64,000 bases of DNA from positions 3,094,501 to 3,158,500 of the forward strand of contig CM028917.1 in the NCBI GenBank assembly GCA_016801845.1, in the 5' to 3' direction. Within the stretch, counting starts at the first letter, position 1. Each line of letters opens with the position of its first letter. Source of the stretch: Polydactylus sextarius. Lineage: Eukaryota; Chordata; Actinopteri; Polynemidae. The notes under the pieces are model-generated. The model did no database searches, was not told the origin of the DNA, and saw nothing but the letters and a program-made list of their open reading frames with translations. Below, one piece after another: positions 54,201 to 64,000 of the stretch. The translations under genes were made by a program, and so were the position numbers.

Positions 54201-55735
54201 ACATGTTGAGCGTAGTTTCTAAAGAAACAGCAGCTTAACTCACCCGTTTGATGGGGCCGTAGACCTCAAACTCACGCCGAAGCTTTGACTCCGTCGTATC
54301 ATAGTTCTACAGCAAACAGAGACAAAACAACAGCTATTACACAATAACCACATTCCCTGAATCCACAAAAAAGATGGCTAATTTAAACATACTCACCACT
54401 CGTGCAACAAACAAAGTCTTGAAGGCGTCCCCTTGTGCATTAGGGTCATTATGTGGGTCCCCTGATAACGCAGACATGGGAGCAGGATTAAAAGATTAAA
54501 CCACAGAGAACATGATGTACTGAACATTATGGTGAAAACTTACAAAGCTTCAGTTCCGTCTCCACCACTGCTTGTCTCCTTTCAATCTTTTCCCGCCTCT
54601 GCAAAAGCAAAAACATATTCGCTTATTATGTACTTGACGGTAAAGAATACAGAATAATACAGAATACAGAAGAATACATTATAATTTAAGGCTTTCTAAA
54701 GAACCAATCAAAAGCTCATCTTTTAGGCAAATCAGTAGCCTGGCTGCTAAAGTTAGTCCAGGCCCCACCCCCACTACTACTGAACAGAAAAAGATTTATG
54801 TTCCTGTTTATTTGTTCAGGACAATGGTATTCTGTGTGAAAATCTTTGCTTCCAAAGCAACATAGTTCTCTCAGTCAGTACTTGAGCAACATAAGACAAT
54901 ACAGAGCTTCTCTCTCTCCTCTGTAAACTCCTGTCCCTAACCTGATCCTATCACCACCATATCTACTTTAACAACCAAACATCATCTGTTGTCGTCTTTG
55001 ACACTGATACTGCCAGTTAGTTTTAGCAGCTTAGTGGTCAACTGAATGCAGTCTGAGACCCTCCCCATTTAGTATCTCTATGGTCTAAGGTTTTTCTGTC
55101 AGTCAACACCAGGCAGTCCTGTTTACTCACTACATAATTTGGCTTGGCCCCCACATATCACTGAGGACCACACCTCCAACATCCTGTCTGTGTTTACAAC
55201 CTCAAGGAGAAGGTGAAGTGTGATTACAACTCTGACCACAGGGAGAAGAAAGTAGTGAATTATGGGAACAGCAGATAAACCTGTTCTCTGCTCTGTAAGA
55301 TTGTACTCTACTACACTACTGCAACAGGCTGCATGCAGGGTTGCTCATGTGCATGGTTAATAAATCATTGTGTCATATTTCTCTACAATCTTTAGTCAAA
55401 TAACAACCATGATCACAGTCTCACCTTCCTCTCCAGCCGCTCCTCCCTGGTCTCTGCCCTGGTGGGTGGGGGGGCATCTCTCGGATCCTGATCACAAAGG
55501 GAACAGAAACACATGGTTGCAGTGATACTGACGAACAAGACTATATAACTGAAAGCTGTGACACTATTAGAGACGGTCATGTGTTCACCTCGAAGTGCCT
55601 GATGAACGGAGCGATGCCGCTGTAAGGCTGGTTGTGATGTTTCTCATGGGGCAGCTTCTCTAGCTGAGGCAGGAACGGTATAGGGTCCCGCGGAGCAAAG
55701 AGGGCCAGCAGGTTCGGGGGGAGAAACTGCGTCAT
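48279..55735 (-). CDS. snrnp70: U1 small nuclear ribonucleoprotein 70 kDa (U1-70K)
   Basis: Core protein of the U1 snRNP. It binds stem-loop I of U1 snRNA through its RRM, tethers U1C through its N-terminus, and contacts SR proteins through its arginine-rich tail during 5' splice site recognition. Coding exons: 55589-55735, 55425-55487, 54544-54598, 54397-54461, 54244-54306, 53342-53423, 50144-50245, 49137-49236, 48279-49050 (1449 nt, 482 residues). The N-terminus [20 protein letters not shown] is nearly invariant in vertebrates. RNP2 is LFVARV (105-110) and RNP1 is RGYAFIEY (144-151). The large last exon encodes an Arg/Ser/Glu/Asp-rich low-complexity tail with a Gly run and a non-RS C-terminus ([13 protein letters not shown]). 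Each junction fits in phase. The 3.1-kb intron inside the RRM carries a probable autoregulatory splice module (separate entry). A non-coding first exon precedes. Confidence 0.97.
49584..49880 (-). mobile_element. hAT-type transposase fragment (BED zinc finger) in a snrnp70 intron
   Basis: A 98-codon open frame reads [15 protein letters not shown], then [20 protein letters not shown], then [11 protein letters not shown]. This is the aromatic-rich start, Cx2C and Hx3-5H layout of a BED zinc finger as found in hAT transposases and ZBED genes. The catalytic part is missing. A related non-coding segment lies in lin7b intron 3 (about 43905-44050). Confidence 0.7.
50246..53341 (-). other. Long RRM-interrupting intron of snrnp70 (exon 7-8 equivalent)
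   Basis: Counting the non-coding first exon, this is the intron between exons 7 and 8, the same place as the regulated intron in human SNRNP70. Its downstream half holds an alternative 3' splice site and a cluster of 5'-splice-site sequences. Isolated donor-like words (ATGGGTAAGA, ATGGTAAGC, ATGGGTAAAG) also occur at 52349-52357, 52901-52909, 52290-52299 and 53044-53053. No other gene is seen in it. Confidence 0.8.
51040..51341 (-). promoter_or_regulatory. Alternative 3' splice site plus 5'-splice-site cluster (poison exon) in snrnp70
   Basis: On the minus strand a T-rich tract (51341-51311) ends TTTGTTTCAG, so an alternative exon would start at 51307. From there, donor-like sequences follow: TTGGTGAGTG (about 51307-51299), TTTGGTAAGG (51276-51270), TCTGGTAAGG (51211-51205), TTTGGTAAAG (51152-51145), TATGGTAAGA (51115-51108), TCTGGTAAGG (51090-51084), TTTGGTAAGG (51050-51044). 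Joined to the upstream exon in phase, the alternative exon stays open for about 50 codons and stops at a TAA (51149-51147) that overlaps one of the donor words. Such an isoform would truncate the RRM and be a nonsense-mediated decay target. Confidence 0.8.
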
Positions 55736-56240
55736 CTTTCACCTGAACAAGCAGTAACTTGAGTGAATACAATGCTGCAGGACGCTGCCGGTGCGAGGCG
55801 GGCCGGTGGCAGCCGCGGAGGGACCACAGTTAGCGTCGGGTGGTGCTGTTTTGTGTCCTCGGTGTGTCCTCATGTAACCACTTTATACGCCATATACACC
55901 GGCATTAGTTGAAAGACACGCGGCTTGATCTTTTAAATCGACATTTAGTTACAATTGTCTCTAAAATCCGTAGTTCAATGCTGTGTTTAGCAACCAAGCT
56001 AATAATGCTAAGCTAACAAGGAGCCTCGAGTCTCTTACCTTCTCTCCTCCGATGTTTTTGATAAAAGTCACACCATGGACCGGAGAAAAAAAGCGTACGA
56101 CGTGTGCGGGTCTCCCAGGACCAACTCGCAGTTAGGAGGAGAATAAACACTGAACAGAAACGGTCCGCTGTGGCTGAATACGATCAGACACCGACAGGCC
56201 GAAGCTAAGCTCGTTGTGTGCGTGCGACTTGTGTTCCCCT
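55736..56240 (-). promoter_or_regulatory. snrnp70 5' UTR, non-coding exon 1 and promoter
   Basis: A consensus donor (GGAGAGAAG then GTAAGAG) ends a non-coding exon at 56039. The coding exon begins at an acceptor (TTGTTCAG) with its first base at 55742, seven bases before the ATG. The exon 1 region and its upstream flank up to about 56350 are CpG-rich and lack a TATA box. Confidence 0.65.
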
Positions 56241-56399
56241 CAAGTAAAATGGCGGGTTGCCGTAAAGAGGGCGGTCACTGTCGCAAAACACAGCGGTGAT
56301 TGGTAACCACAGATACCGCTGCTATTTACCGTCTGTCCGCTGCGTGGCGCAAAACAGAGCCCGCAGGACACGTGACACACATTGAAACATTGAAAGCAC

Positions 56400-57177
56400 A
56401 GGCAGGAGAAACATTATAACATTCATGGTTAAATGCAGCGTTCTGCTAGGAAATTTATCCAGAAGTTAAATACTGTTTCCCACCACACAGACAGTGCCCC
56501 AAAGAGTAAAATCAACAACACAACTGGACTGGTTTTCAGGCAACATTTATAGTTTGTTGGTCGATTCATTTTATAAAGAGCTTTAGCAACTTTCTCAACC
56601 TCAGTAACACATGCACACTACATGTGGACGCAGAATCAAAGAACTGAGAGGTCAAGTGTCCGTGTGTCTGAACCACTGTCGTTCGGGTGTCCAGTCTCCG
56701 CCAGCTCAACACTGTCTGCAGAGACTCAGAGACGTGGTAGATGTGGTAGTGTCTTTCAGAGTTGTAGATTACATTTGATGTGCAGCTGGGTGATACATCT
56801 GTCCTCAGCTTGGATTCTGATAAACATGGGAACACGCTAACATGAACACCTGATCCAAAGCTGCTGGAGAAAAAAAAACAAAACAAACACCACCAGTGTG
56901 AAGCTTCTAATGGACACAGTCGACAGAAACTAAAATCTATCTGCTTCACAAAGGTGCGCACAGGTGTGCATGTTAGGTGTGCACATCCTCAACATCGTAT
57001 ACATGGTACATATTCTATGTGAGACATATTTACAGTGAGATCACAGAGACGTCCATAAGATCACATAAAAGCATAGACAAGGTGGCTATGAAAGCAATAA
57101 AAATATGAGACACAATCAGTGGATGGCCCAGGTGTTGAGCACAAGGCTTTGTGGAGGAACATTTTTAAAGTCTCCTC
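56400..57177. other. Interval between snrnp70 promoter and scaf1 stop, mostly scaf1 3' UTR
   Basis: No separate gene. Minus-strand TATAAA-type hexamers near 56540-56580 could serve as a poly(A) signal for scaf1; no canonical AATAAA is obvious. Confidence 0.45.
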
Positions 57178-60100
57178 TCAGGCGGAGGAATGCAGCGCTC
57201 CAGTCTCCCTGTCATCCCGCTCCTCCTCATCCATTTTGCGTCCGTGTTTCCGGAAGTATTTGTAGCGCTGGACGTACAGCTTCACCAGGTTGCTGACTTT
57301 GACCGGGTTGATCTCTCCAGTGCGGCTGTGGCAAATCTGAAACATAACACAGAACGACAGCTCACATTAACCAATCAGTTCAGGGGCACGACTTTACATT
57401 TTGTTTCAGTGAAGCAACAAGCATCGTAGGTGAGACCTGGGATGGTCGTAACAGAGTCACTTTGACATAGTATTAGGAGTCATGTGATTGATGTCATGTG
57501 TAACCACTCCCTCCCTGACTTTACATATGAATTTACATGTCTGTGTGAAGAAGTTTGCAGGTTTTACAGACAAAAGAAAAAACACATTTCAGCTCAGAAA
57601 TGAATCTTTTGGACCAAGTCTATATGTTGTCAGATATGTGTCTATATGTCAGATTAAAGAGGAGGTTCTTGTGAGTCATTTCATCGACGATAATGTGCAA
57701 TTGTAAAACCTTTTAAGAAAATGTTCCAACCATTTTCAGTGGATCAGATGTGTAAGTTACTGGAACACCTACATATATCTGTCATCACTCTGATTAGACA
57801 CAAAACACACACATTAACACACTCCTGTTCATGATTTATCATTGAAGACAAACACAGTGTTGTGTTTGATCTTCTTCTGCTCGTGACCTGCTGAAGGTTT
57901 CATTCACATGTGTTTACCATTCATAGGTAATATCACACTATGTTGTTTAAGAAACTTCTTCTACTGTTAGGATCCACACCACTGACAATGTTCTTCATTT
58001 ATTAATCACTGATGACTTCTTTTTGTTCTTAATAAACCACAGGAAGACGTTTTAGAGTTGACACATACATAAACTTGTATATTTTATAGTTGAAGGCGTT
58101 GATATTTGTAGAAGACAAACGAGGAAACCTTGTGTCAAAAGTTATAGGAGCTGAGACAAAAACTGTTCCCACTTCCCAAACATGCCCAGTCTCCCCTATG
58201 ACTGCTGCTTCTCTAACATCAACCTGTCTGATATATCATTGCAATATGATAATGTATTTGGTGGTGTCACTGACCTTATGCACAGCTTTCCTGAGGATGT
58301 CTTTATATTCATCCTTGTTGATATCTTTGCGCTGATAGTAAGGTTTGATGGCGAGCTTCACCTCCTCCACCGCTCGCTCCTGTGTGTGCAGCTTCTTCAG
58401 GTACTTGGTAATTCAAATAACACACGTTAAAATAACAATATAACAACAAGAAATACAAGTGTTGTCTTTATATGCTGCTTCTAAACACACAGAGACAAGT
58501 GCTACATGAGAGGGACTTCACCTTATCAGGGTCTTTGCTCTCATTGTCCCATCCACCATCACCAGAGCCCCCGGTCACTCCCGACAGCCCCACAGGCATG
58601 ATGGGGGGCGGGGTCTGTGCACATCCACCACCTATGGAGGGATGCAGGTGAGAGGGGGGAGTCTTGGTGCAGCCGACCAATGGGAGAGAGCCATGGAGGA
58701 TGAACTGGGCTGGACTCAGACCAGGAGGGGGAGGGAGAGAGGGAGGGGGAGGGATCTGTGAGGAGGTGGAGGCCGAGGAGGTTGGAGGGTGCTGCTGGGA
58801 CTGACTCTGATTGGCCTGAGAGAGGATCTGAACGAGACACAAAGTAATAACATCAGATCAGTTGTCAGACACTCCTTCACTCACGGACACATTAAACCTC
58901 CTCTGTGTCGATATTTATGGTTTAATCGCAGCAAAGACGAGAAGCTGAGGAGTCACGGTTTGTTAGTCAAAGTAATTTGTTTACAGAAACGTCTCGAGGA
59001 TTATGCGAATATGAAGAAGACGTGCAAACACTAAAATGATGCTCGATACACGTGATGCGATGATATGAGGCCACGGTGACGTCACAGCAGGAGAGCCGTC
59101 GTCATACATCACATATTTTCTACTAACGTCGCGGCGGCTGTGCAGGAAAGACGGAGCCTCACCTGACTCGTCGCCTGAATGAACTCTTGTGCTTTAGCTC
59201 TGCTGGCGATATTAGCCTCCTCCATTTTGAAGAGCAGAGCGGTCACTGGAAGAAGAACACGACAGAATACATGAACATATGAACAGGCGACGATGCATCA
59301 TTCAATATCCGACATATTAAAGTCTAGTTTGATAGCAGTCTAACAATAATATCTGTTGATAACATGTGTAGATAGCAGAGAATTTAATTTGCATTTGAGA
59401 AATTTATATCATTTTTTTCCTTACAATTCTTCAGGTACAGTACAGTTAAATACAGTCTCATTAATCTCTATTATTTGGAAGTTGAATCACATTCATATTC
59501 TTTGCTTGTGTATTTTTTTAAGTGCATTTTGCTTCTTTTTCAACTTGAACTATAATCTGAACTCTATTATGCATTTGAAAGTCACTTGAATATAAAATAA
59601 AATGTAAGTATTAAAATAAAATGTAGTATTATTGAGAAAGTTATGTTCATTTTCATGGTGTCTCACAATACTACAGTCTGTATGTTAAAAATAGCATGTG
59701 TGTAGTATATGTTCTTCATTAAATGTCCTTAAATTAAGTTTAGTTGAGGATAGCTTTGTTTATTTTTATTTTACCTGTGGATACTTATAAAATGCAGCTT
59801 TACAAAAAGTTCAACTGAAAAATTCAGGTATAGATGAGGAAGGTAGGTAAGAAAGTACAGAGATAAATTTTGTTCATCATTGTGTCATTCTTTTTTTTAT
59901 AAAATTGTTTTGTTTTTTAACAGATAAATGTCCACTTAAAGACAAGACTACAGGTTTACTCATTGGTTTCAGCTAGTAGAAAATTTTGGAAAAACGAACT
60001 TCACTGAATAACTTTCATTTTTCCATTTTTAAAACACTACTAATAATAATTTTAATTAACTTTAAGATGCTGTTTAAACTGTGTCCTTGAACTCATTTTG

Positions 60101-63100
60101 TAAATGTAAGAATATTTAGTTTCTTAAAAGTGAACTTGATAATAGAATATGAAAATACAATCAAAGCATTAAAAGCGCACAATTAAGTAGTATGCTCATA
60201 AAATACTTATATATATATTATGTGTGTTATATGCTTCATATTAGTAGTTTTTAGTGCTTTAAATATGCATTTGCAGACATGTTGAACCAACTCACATGCC
60301 AGGACTCCTCCAGTTGTACAATCCACTCCAGTCTGCAGACTCCAGGGGAGAGTGGGTGCTGCTGGAGGGGGCGGAGGAGGAGGCTTACTGGCAGATGAGG
60401 AGGATACAGAGGAGGTGGAGGAGGGGTCCGATGAAGACAGAGGGAGAGAGAGGGAAGTGAGACCACAGCCTGCTGAGGATGATGAGCACGGAGGTGAAGC
60501 CAGAGACTTGGGAGCATCGTCTGGAGGTGGAGGTTTGGCTGTGGGTGTGGACAAGGCGATGCTGAGGCCAGCTCCCTGAGAGATGGACAGGCTGGACGGA
60601 CTGGACGTCTGGAGTGTGGGGCTGGTCTGAGTGGGACAGTCCTCAGCTAGAAAAGACGGGTCTGGAGTCTTACAGCTGCTGTCCACAGTCTGAGAGTCTG
60701 GAGACGAATCCCTGGTGTCACGCAAAGGAGCCAGAGCAGGTGGAGGCGTGTGTGGTGGAGATGAGGAAGGCGGAAGCACACTGGTGGAGGTGGTGGAGGA
60801 GGATGATGAGGAGGAGGACGAAGAGGAGGAGGAAGAGGAGGAGGAACAGGGTGCTGGAGCAGCTTGGCCGGCATGTGGACTGACTGACTTGTTTCCATCT
60901 CCACCCACTGACTGAACCTCTATGGAGGCTCCACCCCAGCCCTCCGACGCGGCTTTGTCTTGGCTGCTGTCTCCAGCAGTCAACCCTGCAGCTCCACCTT
61001 TTTCTCTCGTCTTCTTGGCCAGACGACGGCGGCGCTTGGTTGCCAGAGATGAGGAGGGGGAGGAGGCGGAGGATGACGTGGATGTGATGGAGCTGGGTTT
61101 GGTTTTCTTGGACTTCAGTCCTGCGGGACTGGTTAAGGAGGATGGTGGAGCTGCCAGGCTGCTTCGCTTTCCTATACTGTTCAGATCTTTGCTCCGCCCG
61201 CTCAGCGACAGCGGCTCTGAACACGGTTTGAGGAACGGTGACCTGCTCTCATTGTCTCTACAAAACACTACAGCGATGGAGCCCCCGACCACAGAGCCCC
61301 CGGACGCCCCTCCTGTCCCTCCTGTACCCAAGATGTCCATACCCAGTTTTCCAGAACCGACTGTGGCCCCGGTGGTGCTGCTCACTCCCTCACGCACCAG
61401 AACTGATACTTTGGACTGAAGCTTACCTTTCCGACCGCTGCCACTCTCTTTCTTGGATTTGCCGGAATGAGCCAAATCCTTTCTGCTGCTCTTATCCCGC
61501 TCTTTGTCCTTTCCCACTTTCTTGGCTCGCTTTGCGGAGGGAAGGCGAGATGAGACCGCAGCAGAGCCTGAAGTGACCGTCATTGACGAGAGACATTTGT
61601 TTTTGGTTCTGATGGAAGACGAGGAGGAGGATTCTGAATGGCCCATTTTCTTTAACGTGCGAGATTTCTTTTTCGGGTGATGTCGTCCGGTTTTCGGAGT
61701 CGTCTTATTTTTGGGGCTGGGGGCAGGTGGTTCTGGAGGCAGGGCGGCCGGAGGTGTATCCTCTAAAAATGGGTAGTCTGAGTCCAAAGCCTCACCGTCC
61801 AAAGACAACACGTCAATCTCCAGTTTGTCTGAATAGCGATCTGATTCGTAGCTGTGATACCTCGGAGGTGAGAGCGACTGTGACCGGCTGCGACAACTTC
61901 CCCGGTCCTCCCCCTCTCCGGCCGAGTGCCATTTCCTCTTCTTCTTCCTCTTGTGGGGCTTGTCCGAGTCCTGCAGTGGCCGACAGGGGGAGGTCGGGGC
62001 AAGTCTCGGGGAGCCGGGTACGGTGGTGGTGGTTGTGGTGGTGGTGACTGTGATGGTTCGTTTGATGGCGAACAGGTCAGACCCGTTCAGGTCTTGTATA
62101 GAAGGCGGGACGACAGGACGACCATCCCGCCGCCGGTCTCTCTCGCGCTGCCTGTCTCTGTCTCCCTCTCTCTTCTCCCTGCTTCTTTTGGACGTCTTGG
62201 AGACGCCACGCTCTCTGCTGCTGGAGTGTTGTCTTCCCTTGTGTTCCCGCTCCTTCTTTCTTGAGCTGGAATCTCCATCTCTTTCTTCTCTTCTATGACT
62301 ACTGGTGCGATTTTGTTCTCTCTCTCGATCCCTGTCTCTCTCTCTTCCTCTCTCTCTATCCCTCTCCCCATCTCGCGTTCTGTCCCTGTCCCCGTCTTTG
62401 TCTCTGTCCCTCTCTCGATGTCTCTCTTCAGACAGGCTGGAAAAGGAGCGTCTGGTGTAGCCTCCTCTGCCTGACGAGCTGCATGATCGTGGGGCCTCTG
62501 GGCTGTTGTGTCGTCTCTTCTTCCTCTTTCGGCTGCTGCTCCTGCTGCTCCTCCTTCCTTTCACATCCTTCGGCGTCTTGTGGCCTCGCTCCTTTTCTTT
62601 TGTCTTCTCCTGACCTCCCTCTTTGTCCTTCCTCCTCTTCTTTCTTCTCTCCTCTTTCTCCCCAGCCTTCCTGTCCTTGCTTTTCTGTCGGTCTCGCTCC
62701 TTGGAGCTTTTGGAGGACTTGCAGTTCTTGGTGCTTTGCTCTGCAGGAAGCGGGAGCGGGGAGGAGGATGCAGAAGCTGGGGGATGTGATGGAGGAGGTG
62801 GTGGCTGAGGAGAGAGAGGGGCAGAAACAGGAAAGGAGATGCATCTTTCCTTCCGTCGACTTACTAGCTTCCTTCTCAGATCCTCAACTCCTACTACAGG
62901 CTCGTCCTCAGCCTCCCTATCCACATCCCAGCTGCCTTCTGCCCGCACGGACACGAAGCCATCCCCATCCAGCACCCGAAGGATGCGCTCTGGCTTTGAA
63001 CTAAAGAAGGAAACATTGGGGGAGTTCAGAGGGAGGATTTCTCCAGCCACTCTCTTTTTGTTTCCATCTCTGTCAGCTGCCCCAACAATCTCCCCTTCCT

Positions 63101-63803
63101 CTATCTCTGAATGGTCAGACTCTGCACTGTCCCTCTGCTCTTCTGCCCCAGTAGTGCTGCAGTCCACTCTCCTCCTCAGAGGGAGCGAGGTGACCAGACA
63201 GGGGCTCGGCAGATCAGTCAAAGTGTCAGTGGAGTCTGGAGGTTCTTCTTCCTTCTCCTCCTCCTCATCTCCTCTCTCTGCCTTCCTCTTCACACCCCTC
63301 ACTTTGCCACTGCCATCATCAGTGTCTGATGCAGGGGAACCAGTGGGGTCAAAGGGGTCATATTTCTCCCCGTCTCCTTCTTCCCCCTTCAATCTTCCCT
63401 CCTTGTCTCCTTCAGTTGGATGGAAAGGGTCATACATCTCCCTTTTTCTGCCTTCTTCACAAATCTGACTTGGCTGCACCGAGGTGTCAGGGCAGAAGTC
63501 CGGGGTGGTGGTGTTAGGTGTGGCTGTGGAGAGAGACTGCACTGCTAGAGAGGCAGAAGTTGAAGACACCCTGGCCACCTCCTTCCCTTGGCTCGGACCT
63601 TTTACATGGTTCTGGTAAACCGACGAGTTGGCACAAACAGAGGAGGACGTAGACAGGGGTGACGATGGATCGGATGAAGGAGACGACAGAGACAAGGAGG
63701 GCGAGAAGGGACGAGGGCTCCTGGTAATCTCTCTAACGTCACTTGGGGAAGAGGAGGAAACAGGCCTCCTTTTGAAGCCTGGTGCTGGAGTCAAGTCCAT
63801 GGG
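57178..63803 (-). CDS. scaf1: SR-related CTD-associated factor 1 (3' part of the gene)
   Basis: Nuclear protein that links the phosphorylated RNA polymerase II C-terminal domain to splicing factors. Exons: 60296-63803 (the large exon), 59163-59245, 58522-58827, 58275-58403, 57178-57336. From the ATG at 63800 the frame runs 1393 residues. Conserved blocks in order: YDPFHPT and YDPFDPTGS, SEIEEGEI, an RS/RD/RE-rich region, PPSIQDLNGSDLFAIKRTIT, KLQSKVSVLVREGVSSTT, ESRSPFLKP, DSQTVDSSCKTPD, GVDCTTGGVLALTALLFKME, then the C-terminal module (ERAVEEVKLAIKPYYQ, YKDILRKAVHKICHSRTGEI, NPVKVSNLVKLYVQRYKYF) thought to contact the CTD. The protein ends LHSSA. An in-frame TAG lies upstream of the ATG, but an acceptor (TTCTGTTCCCAG) precedes it directly. 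The family has more N-terminal sequence, so I infer upstream exons beyond the right edge. Confidence 0.93.
59246..60295. other. AT-rich scaf1 intron
   Basis: About 1.05 kb of AT-rich intron between the large exon and the LTALLFKME exon. Nothing else is recognised. Confidence 0.75.
60800..60850 (-). repeat. Coding trinucleotide tract (poly-Ser) in scaf1
   Basis: CTC/TCC-type triplets on the coding strand encode about 19 consecutive serines followed by a Thr/Ser stretch. The purine-rich complement (GAG/GGA) gives the glutamate-rich shadow frames on the other strand. Confidence 0.85.
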
Positions 63804-64000
63804 CTGGGAACAGAAGTGCTACAGAAGCGATGGCCTGGTGGAGGCTGGAAGTGATGAGCAAGGTCCACAACGAATAGAAGAACAGGAACAAACCTGGTAA
63901 AAAAAAAAAAAAAAAAAAAAAAAGAAAAAGAAAAGAAAACACAATTATCGCACAATGTAAATCTAATTGGAAATGTAACAAATTAGAGCAACAAAGTCCA
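63804..64000. other. Presumed scaf1 intron at the window edge
   Basis: On the minus strand a 24-base T run followed by ACCAG (acceptor, exon would start at 63893) lies 90 nt upstream of the second acceptor at 63803. The right-hand 100 bases are AT-rich with no coding signal. Confidence 0.5.

Noticed and set aside
60352..63900. Several plus-strand and alternative-frame open frames across scaf1 (up to 247 codons)
   Set aside because: Shadows of the GC-rich, repetitive scaf1 exon; the minus-strand frame is supported by conserved blocks and splice phase.

Overview
The window is vertebrate nuclear DNA, almost certainly from a ray-finned (teleost) fish, probably a percomorph. Evidence: short GT-AG introns, many CA/GT, GACA/GATA and AT-rich microsatellites, decayed fish-type transposons, and a six-exon growth hormone gene, the layout known from salmonids and percomorphs rather than carps or catfishes. 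No bacterial, organellar or viral organisation is seen.

I can reconstruct six protein genes exon by exon. From left to right: growth hormone (gh1, minus, 3.1-5.0 kb); a complete skeletal-muscle type voltage-gated sodium channel alpha subunit (scn4a type, probably scn4ab, minus, 30 coding exons, 10.3-26.6 kb, 1788 codons plus stop); an atrial/ventricular type myosin essential light chain (myl4-like, plus, 37.1-39.0 kb); the scaffold protein lin7b (minus, 41.5-46.7 kb); the U1 snRNP 70 kDa protein (snrnp70, minus, 48.3-56.2 kb); and the 3' part of the SR-related CTD-associated factor scaf1 (minus, 57.2-63.8 kb, continuing past the right edge). Reading frames were checked by summing exon lengths: every gene closes in frame with consensus splice sites. 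The exceptions to GT-AG are two AT-AC introns in the sodium channel.

Layout. 1-3.0 kb has no recognisable gene, only a GC-rich promoter-like patch at about 1.1-1.9 kb. gh1 and scn4ab are separated by about 5 kb of repeats and a LINE remnant. The sodium channel is followed upstream by about 10 kb of repeat-rich DNA with a possible distal 5' untranslated exon at 35.2-35.3 kb. myl4 has its own TATA-like promoter. lin7b, snrnp70 and scaf1 form a compact same-strand group. In mammals gh1/scn4a/myl4 lie on 17q while lin7b/snrnp70/scaf1 lie on 19q13, so the window joins two human syntenic blocks.

The most interesting element is in the 3.1 kb intron of snrnp70 that interrupts the RNA-recognition motif. 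On the transcribed strand there is a strong alternative 3' splice site followed within 270 nt by seven 5'-splice-site-like sequences, with an in-frame stop about 50 codons into the alternative exon. This has the architecture of the U1C/U1-70K homeostatic switch known from human cells: a U1 snRNP gene carrying a decoy array for U1 snRNP itself. Other points are a 43-bp tandem duplication that copies a gh1 splice acceptor, conserved AT-AC introns of two types in scn4ab, a scn4ab intron that is about 90% pentanucleotide satellite, and extra introns that split exons which are single in mammalian SCN genes.
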